In this document: in pieces, positions 8,380 to 20,990 of the stretch
How the letters are laid out: the number at the start of each line of letters is the position of its first letter
How positions within the stretch are numbered: the first letter of the stretch is position 1
Source of the DNA: Cytidiella melzeri
Lineage: Eukaryota > Basidiomycota > Agaricomycetes > Polyporales > Irpicaceae
Length of the DNA stretch: 42,067 nucleotides
NCBI GenBank assembly: GCA_022592445.1
Contig: JABYQR010000373.1
Coordinates: forward strand, 1 to 42,067
Direction of reading: 5' to 3'
Translations under genes and position numbers: made by a program
The notes under the pieces: model-generated
Databases searched by the model: none
What the model was told of the DNA's origin: nothing
Seen by the model: only the letters and a program-made list of their open reading frames with translations

Positions 8380-10625
8380 ATGCTGATGAGGAATAGCTTG
8401 CCAAAAGAGAGTTTGAGAGAACTGGCGTCAACCTTTCCCCATGATCACAAGGCTCTGAATTGTATCAGCGCGGGTGTAGACATGTACGTTGCATGTTTTA
8501 CTTTCACGTTAGGAGTACATACTCACTGTCATTGACTGATCATATGCCAGACAATTTCATCGCACGACTGGCAAAGATCTCCCTCCCGAGCTTATTACAC
8601 CTATCTTGCACGCCATGGCACCAGACTCCGCTAGCTCGCGTGGTAATGGACATGGTGACCTTCCCACACTGGCAGCATGTGCGCTCGTTTGCAGGTATTG
8701 GGCGACGACATGCCGCCCAATACTTCTAAAGCACCGGCTACTCAATATCACCTCGCACAACATGGTACGCTCCGTGCAATGCATGATGAGGTGGAAGGGT
8801 AGCGAGCGTATCGGCAGCCTGCGCCCGCTTGTGGCAAAACGCAAATTCCGCGTCAAAGTATGCTTTGACCACGATGAAGAGACGAATCCTTGGTTACACC
8901 ATGTGCAGTTTCTTGGCGTTAAAGCCGAAGCAATCGATCTCACACTCACCGGGACCTCTTTTGCCAACTACATGCGCACATCAACCTCTCCGTCGCCGTA
9001 TGGGAACATATCGATACCGTCACCTGCTCGTTACGCCCCGTTCACTACGGTGGCTTTGTCCGACTTTCATGCATTCTCGTTCAACACCTTGATCAAGCTG
9101 CTTCAACATTTCAAGCGTGCACGTACGATCTGGATTGGGAAGGTCACATGGGAGCCGCGGATAGCTCAGGGCGTTGTTCCTTTCCACCCACCTGCTCGTA
9201 GCCGAAATTCTATCGGCGTCGGACCACTCTGCGTGGCAATCACAGCAAAATGCACTGACCGCGTGTTGTTATGTCTACAGACATGCTTACTGTATTCGGA
9301 CTTCCCGCTCTGCGCTGTGTCCGCTGTGGAGAGGAGTGCGATAGTCCTGCTGCTGAGAAAACTAATCGAAGAAGATGATGACATCGACATGAGTTGGGGT
9401 AAGTTCTATTTCCAGAATGGTATATAACTCTTCCGTTGCTGATTGAATATAGATGGGACAGAAGATACAGTTCGCTTCACAATGATAGGCCGCGGCTGCG
9501 AGAGCGTACTGTCGTTTACTTGTCCTCGTCAGGCAATGGCGGTGAATGGCCTTCGTGATCGCTCTGTCAGGGCTATATGTTTCCGAATCGGTTGTTCTCC
9601 GAGGCTCGCCGATTACACCGAATTCGGCGCTGCTCTACATAGTTTCCCTTCTCTTCTCAATGTCGTCATCTCCTTCGATGCCACCGATAGGTTTAGCTAC
9701 GTTATCAGCCGCCGCATGGAAACACCGAAATTCACTATACCAGAGCACATTGCGTTGAACCTTGCATGCAAGACAGTTGGAGAAAGGTCCTCGCCCACGA
9801 GTCGATATTGGGAGCTGTTTAACGCTGCAACATACCAGCTAATTGGTGCGTCGACATATTTGATAACATGTGTGCTTTGATGAAAGTTTGTTGCTCAGCA
9901 CGGTTCACAAATCATGACAGCATGGTTCTGTGGCTCCTTAATTGCCGAGGCGTATCCACTACGAATGCACCTGGTCTACCGTACGTAGGTGGCGCTCTTA
10001 TGGACGCTCCTGCAATTTCGAGGATCCTCAAACCCTATGCACCATTCTGTTTCTTTTCTCTGACTCTGGTCGGGATTGTGGTGTCTGATTCTCGACCCGG
10101 ATCCACTGTCCCATTCAACACTCATTTGAAGAAGATCAGACCTGTTATAGGCCAGGAGCTTCTTGTTCTGCAGGATGATCCTTGCGTGTCGAGGACTGGT
10201 GCCTTCATTAGAATGCGGACTTTTGTAAGCATAGCTTGTAGCTCATTTCCGCATATGAGCCCGGCGCTGACAACGTCTTGTTACTAGTGGCCCGGATATT
10301 CAGAACATACAACATATATGCCCCACACGGTAGGCGGTCAATGTCAGTGGCCCGAAGCCACTTCGATCGATAAGGAAACACTAGCTGCGTATTTTGCTCA
10401 AGCTGTTCGAGTGTTCTACGACGAGGCTGTAGGTGATTTGCTCTGCAGTACTCAAAGCACAACTGATATTGTTGATAGATCCCCTCACCTGTAGCTTCAG
10501 ACGATGAGGTTGCTGCAAGCTACTGGAGCCTCGAAGATATTCCTTTTGATAAATTACGGTTGCTTGATTTACATTGCGTCTCAGCAGACCTGTGGCAGCC
10601 TGTACTCTGGGAAACAATCATCTAA
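8380..10625 (+). CDS. F-box-like protein
   Basis: Spliced model: exons 8380-8483, 8551-9398, 9453-9845, 9899-10224, 10288-10428, 10479-10625, totalling 652 residues with every junction in frame. The start at 8380 (or the ATG at 8386) is the only ATG in frame after an upstream stop, and exon 1 joins exon 2 in the correct phase with a GTACGT donor. Near residue 44 begins DLPPELITPIL, followed about 25 residues later by LPTLAACALVCRYW. This is the usual shape of the F-box in the large basidiomycete F-box families: Leu-Pro, helix, then 'SLVCRxW'. The rest is a long, mostly hydrophobic C-terminal region without a repeat I can name. Such proteins act as substrate adaptors in SCF ubiquitin ligases; substrate unknown. 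The first exon is the least certain. It converges with the beta-galactosidase gene downstream. Confidence 0.65.
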
Positions 10626-11253
10626 TCTTGACTCGGAGGTGGCTAGTTCCAATACCACGCTAGGAGTAGAAAGTGGTAGTCTTCCCTGCTAATTTTACAA
10701 AGACACTTACACCTTTTGTATGGTACAAATCGCGTGCTTGTCGTCTCCAAGTCTCCGAGTCCTGTATATTTGTACTGCTCCCAACTCATCGTACATCATA
10801 TATCATGTCGCACACCACCATGTTCCGTCGCTATCAGTGGCCTCGGCCCTTTTTTTCTCGCACTACACAATAGATCATGGTCGGTATGCCTCGTCTCTGT
10901 CTGACAGGCTTACCTCATATAACAAAACTATCTGGCCCAGACATTTTGATCCTGGCTTCAGAAACCGATTCGTTGGTGTGTAGCTATTAGTCTACCTTCG
11001 AAATGGAGGTTGTTTTTCATTCGCACTGGAATCTTGTACTCGGTGGGAGCTGTTGTAGAGGCATAGTAGGGCTAATCCTGTGGCTGCCCAAGCAGAGTAA
11101 CTCACGGATGTCCACTGCTGACCGCATAACGTCAAAATCGCACTGGCGTTCACGCATGACGAAGAGCACGCTATATTACAATTCTGCTGATTGAACACGT
11201 AGGCACTTTTACTTTTGCATAATGGGTAAATCGTCGACAGCACAAACCCTTGC
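10626..11253. other. Convergent intergenic region
   Basis: Lies between the 3' end of the F-box gene (+) and the 3' end of the beta-galactosidase gene (-). It should contain both 3' UTRs. No gene or repeat is seen. Confidence 0.5.
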
Positions 11254-14200
11254 CTAAACAACATTCCTCTCTGTCCACCCGGGGTTATTGACAGCAACAG
11301 CCCCAACCCCTCCCTGTACCGCACCGTCAAGGACGAGCTCCAAGTTCGGCGACACCGCCGCCGTCGTAAGTTGCCACACCGCCAGAGCTACTGTATTCTT
11401 CCCGCTATAGTTCAAAATCCCCGGTGGGACCGGGAACTTGGACTGAGGGCCGAAATTGGCGACACGCTGATGAGAACCGGGTTAGCGATCCACAGAACAC
11501 CTAAGACGCAATAAAAGAGGCTCACCTTGCCGTATTGCCAACCGTTGACGAACAGTAAGGCACGATACGCCTGTCCAGACGCCTCGGTGAATTCGAAGCT
11601 CATCATCGCATCGACACTGGCGGGGACGCTCAGCTCGAACGTGGTGACAAAGAATCCAACTCCAGGACCGTTCGGTAAACCTTGAGAAGGAGCGCGTGTA
11701 GTCCAGCTGCTAGTAGAGAACCCAGGGAGATGCCATCCTGCACGCTCTCCGAACAGGCCACCTTCGTTCAATACACCGCGAAGTTTGTCTGGGAAACTGT
11801 CCCAATAGCCGTCAGTTAACTTGTTGTAACCATCAAGTCTGGATATGCGCACTCAGTGTATCCTCCCAACTTTCCTTGCACCTTCCAGGTTGTGAAATTG
11901 CCACCGGTGAGAGCAAAACCTGGGATCCCACGGGGAGATCTCTCTACAAATCTCCTCCATCAGCCCGTAGCCTCACAGAATCAGAATTGGTTGACTTACC
12001 AGTAGGGTCCTCGTCGTTACCCATATGATCCTACAAACAAGTCTTTCATTGAGCAAGTGCGATGAGTGCCTGTCGTCGTGGCTCTTACCTGAATCACAGT
12101 AATGACGTTATCCTGCCCAAGCTTGACGCTACCTGACGGAAATACGTACAGCGCAGTCGTTTGCTCAGACGTCGAGCTCGAAGTTGTGTTGATGAAGTGA
12201 GAGTTGATGAATACCGACGCAGCAAAGTCTGACAAGTTTGCTCAGGACGTGATATTTGTCAAACATGAAAAGACATACTAGTGCCGCCGTTGATGGTAAG
12301 CGTAGCTGATGTAGTCGAAGACGTCCCATTGAAGTGACCGCGCCATAGGACAGTATTTTCACAGCTAGACGGCTGAATCAGAGAGCTGTTCTTCGCCAGA
12401 ATAACCCTCAACAGACACACTCACAATCCGTAATCGCAGCCTACCCATTCAATGCTTCGTCAGCACTCATGACAGTGGAAAATCTCGTATTCAACATACC
12501 ATATAGCACTCTCCCGTCACCAAGCGACGGCTTCTGCGTGATATTAGTAGTAGTGTGGTCTGCGGTCACCCACTTCGAGTCGTCAAATCCAGCCTGAACT
12601 TCCGGCAAACTGTCCTGGAACTTCCAGCCCGTCAAACTAGGAATCTTGATATCCTTCGCTGCGTTCAACGAAAACACCAACTGGCCCTGCAAGAACCCAG
12701 GGATACCGTCAACCTCGCTCACATGGACGCTCTGCCCGTTCCAGTCGACAGCCGATACAGAGGTGGGCACGAGCAAGGTCAGCGCGGTGCTGGCGTTCAA
12801 GTCTCCTCTCAACGAGAGTGTTCTCCCGTCTGCGGAAATAGAAGCGTTTCGCACGAGGTTCGGTCCACCGACGAGGATCGTCGTGTTCGATCCAAACTGC
12901 CAGTATGAGCTGAACTGCCCCTTGCCGGGGATAACAGGTGCAAAGAATGTCGACGCTACAGAAGCATCCGCGTAAATCAGCAACGGGTCCTGTTGCGTCT
13001 TTGGTTTCACCACCGGCTGGATCGAATTTGCCTTGAAGCTGTTCGGCGGGAAGGAGATGACGCTGGAGTCGATGGCGAACTCGGTACCTTCAGAAGGGTC
13101 GCCGTACAGCATAATGACGTCTCGTGAGCCTATCGTTCCAGCAAAGAAGATGCGAGCGGTCGAGTACGTCAGCTTGCTGGACTGCCCGAACGAGTAGTCC
13201 GTGACGATAACTCTGCTCTGTCGTCCGAACAAGGAGATGGTGTTGCCTGGTAGCTGTTGTGGAATGCGAATGGTTCCCATGCTCGTCGGCACCGTCAGGC
13301 TGAACGAGATGGTAGCTCTGTGAAGCATCCCATCAGTGCCCACTCGTCAGAGCAGAAAAGAAATGCTCACGTTGAAGATGAGTTTGCCTGTCGAACGATG
13401 AAGAACCCTGCGCCCGAGTCCGGGTTTTTCAGTAAAGTGACGAATGCGTTGGCATTGCTGATAGTCACGCCCGGTATGCCCGTCGTAGAGTCACCTATCC
13501 AGTCTGTCTTTCTGAACTCGGGCGAGCTTCTGAGGAATAGTCCCTGACGTTTGAGTTCATCGAATTTAGGTGAGAGCGAACGTGACTCGCGGATCGATGC
13601 GCCGTAGTCGTAGCTGCAAAGGAGAATGAGGATAGCTGCTCAACAAACTCGATCAACAGATACCGTACCTGGTGTATACTCCTGGCTCTGCAATGCCACC
13701 CCAATTTGTGCCGCTACGAGATTCTTTCAGTATTCATCACCAAGTCCAACGCGAAAAAAGTCGACATACCCGTATAACATATAATAAGATATTAGCTTGA
13801 CATTCGACGCCCAGTTCCATTTGTAAAACACATCTTGGAAGTCAGGACCGGTCAAGACCTCGCAAGCGTCATAGCCAGGTCCTCCCCAGGGATCAAACGA
13901 GCCACCTATGGAACCACTCTCAACAACTTGAAGAGCGACGAGATTACCAGGATAGCTCACCTTGAAACTCGGGCATGTAGAAAGGCTCACTCGGGTTCAC
14001 GCTCTCGTGATAGTCGTGGTAATTCGTGGTGACAGAGCTCCATACCGCGGGATTGGAGCAGTCAAAGTTTTGTGGGTAAGAGTCCTAAAGCGCACTGAGC
14101 ATTAGATCGGCCGGCGATCAAAACATGAAGAGGCGTACTAGTCCGTAGATATCAACGGCGCCTGTGCCGTTGATAAAGTTAGCACCTTCGCCCGGGTCGT

Positions 14201-15632
14201 TGTACGTGCTAAAGCCATATCAGCCGCAAGACACGACATGTGAATTTGAAGTACTTGCAATGGGATCACTATACCGCTGGCGCGGTACTTTGCCTCGAGC
14301 TGCGCGAAATACTCGGCACGAGCGATCGGTTGTTGCGAGTATTCGTTGTCTTCTCCACTTAGTACTGATTTGATCGCCAGAGAAAGCGGGGCAGGTACTG
14401 ACCTATCTGAATCGCGATCACAGGACCACCATTGGAAATCTGGTTCTCCAGCGTCATGTCGATGATGGCGTCGACGTATTGTTGCCAAGAGGCTTCGATA
14501 TCGCTGGCGTTCGTTCGTAGCTCTGATACTGTGAGACTCGTTGACCACAGCGCGATACCTCCAGCTGTCGTTTCCGCGTTGATCTATACCCGGCGATGTT
14601 GTCTTTGTCAAAGACTGGACTTCAGAATGAGATTGTCGTCGGGCTTACGTATGGACCTATAACAAAGAAAGTTGAGTAAAACATATATAGGATCGTCGAC
14701 TAGGTGGGAGTGTACTGACCAGGACGGAGGACAATCCATATTCCGGCCTGCTTCGCTGCATCGAACATGGGCTGCAGAGCTCGCCAGTCATTAAAGTCGA
14801 TCACTCCAGGGGCAGGATTTGTCAAACCCCCTGCAAGATGTCAGCACCATATTTCGCTTTGAATGACTCCCAACCCCGACAGTCTGGCTTACGAGAGGTG
14901 TGTGCAGACAGAGGAGTAATAAGTAGTGCATAGGCACTAGGCATACTACTCGATCACCTCCACTAAGTCACATCAGCGTGTGTGCCACGTGTAGGTCTGC
15001 GCACAGATCTCGTAGCGCAGTCTATCGAGATCAGACTGGGTGAAGTGGAAGACACTCACAGTGGATGTAAATGCTACATTGCAGGTAAGCATCGTCCGAC
15101 ACAGAAAGTCAAGCCAGTCGTACCTAGCACCATTCAGACCGGCCGCAGACATCTTCTGGAAGATATCGAGCCACAAATCCGGCACTGGGAGTCGGAAGGT
15201 ATGGAATTCGCCCGAGCTAATAATGATATCATGTCCTCGTCGGCATCCGCTAGCTAAAATACGAGTGGTATAGGCTCACTGGAGGAAAATCCGCTGGTCA
15301 TTCAAGAATAACGAGTAGTTGTCCCACTGCACGGCTGTCGTAAGGTTCGTAGACTGCCTCGGTGGGTTACTCAGAACAGCAGCTAGGTTCGTGGGAGGAT
15401 TCGGAGCAATGTCGCTCGCCTTCGTGCCAAGCGTAGCTGGCCATGTCACCAAGACCAGAGCCAGCGACACCAACGCCGACAGAGCCCAATTCCGGTAGCT
15501 GCGAGAAGGCATGGGTCTCTCTCGAATGGACGAAGTTTGAGGAGCGACCTGCGCATGTTCGCGGTAGCTTTTATATCCAGGTAGCGGTTCATATGACCGA
15601 CCGTCGACATAAGAAGGCTTCTGAGAAGCCAT
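11254..15632 (-). CDS. GH35 beta-galactosidase, membrane-anchored form
   Basis: Twenty exons can be joined in frame to 1044 residues: 15632-15280, 15216-15124, 15073-15060, 14830-14720, 14656-14649, 14583-14403, 14349-14259, 14208-14139, 14084-13961, 13905-13770, 13713-13669, 13613-13371, 13317-12500, 12440-12425, 12364-12279, 12228-12089, 12030-12000, 11943-11853, 11796-11526, 11466-11254. GH35 landmarks appear in order: SGEFHTFRLP, ASIYIHWG, VLRPGPYINAE, then GPVIAIQIDNEYS with the acid/base Glu, then MPEFQGGSFDPWGG with the nucleophile Glu, then the beta-rich domains ending PVPPGILNYSG. Family members remove terminal beta-galactose; length is close to the usual ~1000. The N-terminus has about 47 hydrophilic residues, then a ~20-residue hydrophobic span (WALSALVSLALVLVTWP), which looks like a type II anchor. 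Odd points: exons of 8, 14 and 16 nt, a GC-AG intron after 14259, and one 229-bp intron (14831-15059). A 5' UTR intron (about 15660-15717) seems likely. Confidence 0.88.
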
Positions 15633-16876
15633 TGTGCTACCCGCTTTCTGACCGCTGAAGATTGAGGTCTCAGTTGCAGAGAACAGCTGATTCGGGTCCA
15701 CGATGGGGTACTTACCTTCGCGAGTGTGAGGCTCAAGCAGCAAACCTCCGCAGACGCCCATAACGCGTCGCGTCACAGATCAGGTGATCATGACTTCTGA
15801 CGTGCCCTGGCCTCGCAAGCGTTGTCTTTCGCTCGTCTTCCGTTGTTGAGCTTGCCCTCTGTTTCTTCCAACCTCGCGATTGACCAGGTGTGTTTTGACG
15901 CGACGCTTAAGGCCACTCACTTGAACTACTTTTAGGACCAGTCGTAGCTGACCAGATGAGTATGTGACCATCTCTGCGCCGTGACAGCGTGGTCGAACGG
16001 TCCCTCGGCGAAATAACACATTCACTTCTACTAAACACCTCATCATAGGCGCAAGATCCACCTTTTATTTCTCCCTGATGCAACGAACGCACGAGGCCGA
16101 CGTTACGAATGAGGGTAGAAATACTCAAGCCATTGGGATCATCTGCTCCCAACTGCTTAAACATCTTGCGCGTGCGGGCCGTGGCCGCGTGATCTGCACG
16201 GTCAGTGTATCGCGGAAGAATACATATTGCAAGTGTCCGTGTCTTCGTACACAAGTGGTACTTACCCCGTGTTCGAAGTTACGAACGGTACGGATAGCGA
16301 TTGGTTTCGTTAAATGGCTCTTCGCGCGATGATGCTTACCATAACCATGCATTATTGCATCCCCAAAATCGTCTTTACCGGCGGCCAACTTCAACCTCCC
16401 GTTATATGGGCGATGAGAGTGGAACTCGGCTCTAGAGTACGCATACGGTATGACCATCACACATATTGACATGCATCCCTAAAATCCTCTCTACCGACCA
16501 CCCTCAACCGTGACCGCCCCTCTGATCGGCGATGACAAAAGAACCCAGTGGGCCTGGAGCGCACATACAGCATGATCGTATATCAGACAGAGCCCGAGCT
16601 TCGAACCTACCCCACGTTTGAAGTTACCAACGGTATGGGTGTCAGATTCTTCCCAAAGGCACTGACCCCGCTCACCAACAAGAGAATCCGATTCGTTATT
16701 TGCGTGCCACATAAAATAACATACACCAGAAAACGTTTCACAACGTCTATAAGCTCAACCATCTCGTCGTCGTCCTCGTAACTATTATCATAGTCATCGT
16801 CAAACCTATCGCCTTCCACAGCCTTAAATCCTTCTCTCCACCTAAGATATATAGTCATTTCTCGAGGGCCGCCCAC
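15633..16876. other. Intergenic region with a diverged tandem duplication
   Basis: Holds the promoter and 5' UTR of the beta-galactosidase gene on the left. Between about 16260 and 16640 two diverged copies of a segment follow each other: GTTCGAAGTTACGAACGGTA (16270) resembles GTTTGAAGTTACCAACGGTA (16615), and GCATCCCCAAAATC (16350) resembles GCATCCCTAAAATC (16472). Open frames here are short and I see no gene. Confidence 0.4.
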
Positions 16877-19635
16877 CTACGCTTGATGCAGCCCGTCACT
16901 CATCTCGTCCTCCGCCCTCAACTTGTGGTTCTTCTCAGCATTCTTCAAGTTCGATTGGGGACCCTTGTAGTGGTTTCGGCCACCTGCAAAATACCACACC
17001 CTAAATGCAACCAGGCATCAGCACCATCAAAAAAATACAGGCATCACAGGAGGGTAAAAGCCCTTACATAGACAATATCACCACACCACCGGTAATCGCC
17101 TACAACCGCGATACATCAGAACCAAACAACTGGATTGAGAGGAAAAGGAGAACTCACCGAAGCATAATTCATATTCAACGCAGTCACAGGTCTATAATTC
17201 GGCAACGCAAAAATCACACACACGAACAACGTCCACAGTATGCAGTTCACGTTCGCCGCCCACCCGATCACGCCGTCGCCCATGTAAAACGGCCCCGGTT
17301 TGAAGTTCACCTCCGGGTGGTTCCTGTAGTACCGGCGGCTACATGGCGTGGTCAACTTTCAGAAAAAGAAAGGGAGAGAATTGATGAGATGGAGAAAAGC
17401 GTACAGGAAAATCGGGATGATATAACTCAAATCCAACGCCATCGCCGTCAACGCAAAAATCGCGTTCGCTGCCACCGGACTCGCCAAGTCCAACAACCCG
17501 GGCAAGATCGACACCAACGTCGTCACCCAGATCGCACGCAGCGGCGTTGTCGTCCAGCGTGACACTTGTCCAAAGTAACCGCGGTCGGGGAGGCCGTGGT
17601 CACGCGAGAACGCGTAAACGGTGCGTGAGCAGGCTTGAAGGGCGGTTTGGACGACGAAGAAGGCTGTGAGGCATACGAATGACTGTATGAAAGGAAGAAA
17701 GAGAAGGCTGGAGGTTAGGGTTTCGATGGACAGTGGGACAGGGAGGAGAAAAGGGGGGAACAAACCCAAAGGAAGAGTGCGCCTGGTTTGCCCATGCGTA
17801 GGGCCATGATCTCGAGGAAAGCGTTTGCTGACGCCCCAGGCAGGTTCTCTCTATTTCACCGCACAGCGTCAGAAACCAATGCGGGCAGGATGAAGTGAGG
17901 ATAGGTTTGTAGCACGCACAGAGGTCCGGAGCACAGGACGAGGACGATGTTGAGGAGCCAGCCGAGGAGACCGGTGCCGATGACAGCGATGAAGATGGCT
18001 GAGGGTGCGGCATATGCTGCGCGTTTGACTTCTTCCCTGATTGACGTCGAGGGGAGGTTGATTCAGTTGGTGAGCGGATGAATAGGAAGGTGGAAATCAC
18101 CCACGAAATATGAGCAGTGGCGTCGTAGTCCTGATATAATGAAAGATCAGCGTTTTCTTTTCTAGGTACCTCCGTTATAACTCGGTGTTAACTTACAGTC
18201 ATCTGTGCGATACAAACATCAGTATACCGAAAAAAGACAAAATTCCAAAAACCGCAGGAAACTACACACAGTCCACTGGACACTCAACAGTCCAAAGAGG
18301 AACGCAATTCCGGTGTTCCACCCGCCTGTCTGGTTGACGACGCCCGCGGATCCAAACACATACGAAGCCGCGTGCATCTCCGAGCGCGGAGTGGTAGCAA
18401 GAAGGACAATTATGATCACTGCAGAACTGTGAGTTCAGCTTTTATCATTTTCAGCACAGGCGAAGACGTACGAACGGTGGTTCCGAGATTGATGAACACA
18501 AATCCTGCCGTCAGACGCGCCAACCACCGAGTAGCTAGGCAGTTCTACGCGTCGCGTGAGTACATTACACTCCATGTATGAAATGAGGATAGGGCACTCA
18601 CAAGTAGTCCGTGGAAAACTAGCAAACCAATGAATACTCCCACAACCTTAGGGGCGGTTATCGTGTAGTCACCATCCTGTCATATGGGAAAAGTGGCGAC
18701 GTCAGACCAATTTTTGTTCGACACCACACCGATCAAGACGCAGACTCATGACTGTCTTGGGAGAAAAGAGACAAGCGACTAGGGCGGTAGACGCGGCTGT
18801 GCTGCTCACGTAAACCCTGATGATATTTCTTTGAGCCCAAGGGAAATCCGAATGCGTATGCGTGCGCGCATCGGCCGCGCCTTACCATGCATCGCGTACC
18901 TATGTTGCCGACACGTACCTTTGCAACAACAACTGCAGCCCATATCATGTTTGCAAGTCCAAATTCGGTTGAAGACACTCCAGCGACTTGCCCTATCGAG
19001 TTTGATACGCGATTGTAATGTGGGGGTCAGGCGTTTACGAAATGAGTTTGGGATAACGGTATAGAGTTCATATCATCGCTATTGAGTTTTGCAATACGAC
19101 GGAGCTGCGGATGCACGCACCAAGGATATTCATCCACCCCACGACCCAACCAACAATTGCCCGATGCTTTTTCGGACACAGCTGAGCAGACGCGGTGTAC
19201 CTACCCCGAACCGAGCAATGAGGCCACAATGTTCCCCGCGAGACGTTGGAGTACTCACAGTCCGCCACATGTCGGGAAGGCGCTGACGATTTCTGCAATG
19301 CTGGCCCCGAGAGTGAAACACATGGAGGCACCGAGGATCCAACACCATGTGACGGACGCGGGCCCACCGAGAAGAAGGGGGGTGTCGAACGTCGTGGCGA
19401 TGCTGGAGCAGAGACCCATGATGCTGAACGCGAAGCTTATCTGTATTGTTCCTGCGAATTGAGAGGGCAGCGGTACATTTGCAGACTGCGAACGAAAACA
19501 TACCGTAGCGAGATTGGTGAACTCTCGTTTGAAGGAGGGGACGTAGCCGATTTCCTCGAGGACGCGGTCATCGTCGAGGGTGCTGGAGAGGGATGCGTTG
19601 TCGATAGTGACCTCTTGGGACTTTTTCTCGGACAT
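16877..19635 (-). CDS. Amino-acid/GABA-type permease (APC superfamily), copy 1
   Basis: Fifteen exons join in frame to 537 residues: 19635-19504, 19440-19259, 19200-19121, 18992-18919, 18676-18602, 18544-18472, 18418-18270, 18202-18197, 18130-18105, 18036-17920, 17850-17766, 17682-17405, 17338-17158, 17099-17068, 17000-16877. The N-terminus is hydrophilic (LDDDRVLEEIGY, then FKREFTNLAT), followed by about 12 hydrophobic segments. Family-like motifs include SFAFSIMGLCSSIATTF, GGPASVTWCWILG, ASIAEIVSAFPTCGGL, VQWTMTDYDATAHISEEV and the tail WYFAGGRNHYKGPQSNL. This is the ACT/BAT1-like fungal family that includes GABA and choline permeases; exact substrate cannot be read from sequence. It should sit in the plasma or vacuolar membrane and act as a cation-coupled importer. 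Exon 8 is only 6 nt. The paralogue lies 0.8 kb upstream on the same strand. Confidence 0.85.
18197..18202 (-). other. 6-nt micro-exon of permease copy 1
   Basis: ATGACT, encoding Met-Thr of the conserved VQWTMTDYDATAH motif, is bounded by CAG on its 5' side and GTAAGT on its 3' side. In copy 2 the same codons are part of a 32-nt exon (21949-21918) equal to 6 + 26 nt, which supports the 6-nt exon here. Confidence 0.8.
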
Positions 19636-20411
19636 GATGAGCGTCCAGGTAGAAGACGGAGGATGGATGTGGCAGCATGTGTCTGTATATATACGAAGCA
19701 GAACAAGATAAGAAGATAAGTATTGGTTGAGTGATGGGTTGATTCAGTGCTTGTCAAACCTGTGTAAGAAACCACGTGGAAACAGTTTATCGGTCGTGTG
19801 AGCTTTTAAAATTCTTCTGTAAGGAAATCCCAGGCACATACCGATTTGCAATCATGATGATGGGCAGCGTCTCGTCAAAATGCTTGGCCTTATTCGAAAG
19901 CGGCAGTTACGACGACGACGACAACGACTGTATGGCAGAATCGCTCCAAACCTCAAGATGAACCACGGCCATCAGACAAACAACAGGACGCACGTTCGTT
20001 CCCCAGTCACTCCATTCCAACAATCCCACATCTGGTTGGTAGCATTTGCAAAGATGCTGAAGAGCTCCGCAATAGCAAACGCTGAACTGTGCGCTACAAG
20101 GCACTTTACCACGCTGTACGCAGCCTGCAACTTGAATGTCAACGGTGACGGTGATGCGACCGGTGTAGCAAAGCCTGCGTGTCATAGACCAAACAGACGC
20201 TGGCGCCACAATCCCAGCGCTTGATCATGCGATGTAACATACCTCTGCCACGCCAAAAGCACGCTAGAAAGCTACATAAACTGGTTCAGGTAGGACACTG
20301 CATACAGAGGTGGGCACCGCATGTTTGAGACTCTCGAATCTTTTCGAGTACCAGGGTTGGCTCAGCTCATAACAAGCCCCCAGTTGTCCAAGAGTACTCT
20401 TTTGTCGTACT
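19636..20411. other. Spacer between the tandem permease genes
   Basis: About 780 bp between the start of copy 1 and the stop of copy 2. It should contain the promoter of copy 1 and the 3' UTR of copy 2. No other gene is seen. Confidence 0.5.
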
Positions 20412-20950
20412 TTACATCGTCTTCCCATGAAACTCCCGACGCTCAATCTCTCCTTTCCTATCTGCATCGTACTCCTTTGGCGATAGCGGTTCCAGATCCG
20501 AAAGAGGCCCATGGTAGTGTCGTTTTCCTCTGACAATCCCAAACACATGAGTAAACACGAAGTGGCAGAGATACGCACACGGGAAGAGAAACGCGTACCC
20601 GAGGAAGTACCAGATTAACGACAATATGACCACTCCGAACGTACACACCTAACGACGCAGAAGCCTCGTTAATCCCCAAAAAACCACACGACAGCCGCAT
20701 TCGTCTGTATAACGAGGAAGGTGCTTACCGATGCATAGTTCATCGTCAACGAATTGACAGGCAGGTAATTCGGCATCGAGAAAATGACACAGACAAACAA
20801 CGTCCACAGTATGCACGCGATGTTCACCGCCCATCCAAACCACCCCGGACCCATGTAGAACGGTCCGGGTTTGAACTCCACTTCGGGGTGATTTTCAAAT
20901 ATCCGGCGACTAGTAGCGGAGAAATCAGTATGGAGAGAGAGAGAGAGAGA

Positions 20951-20990
<40 letters not shown>

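Noticed and set aside
12555..12975. Plus-strand open frames opposite the beta-galactosidase
   Set aside because: They are antisense to the long GH35 exon 13317-12500.
15276..15776. Upstream start at 15776 for the beta-galactosidase
   Set aside because: The sequence between 15776 and 15632 contains an intron-like GTAAGT..CAG and the added residues look non-coding; the ATG at 15632 was preferred.
17005..17562. 185-codon plus-strand open frame
   Set aside because: It is antisense to well-supported permease exons; its Arg/His-rich product is typical of shadow frames.
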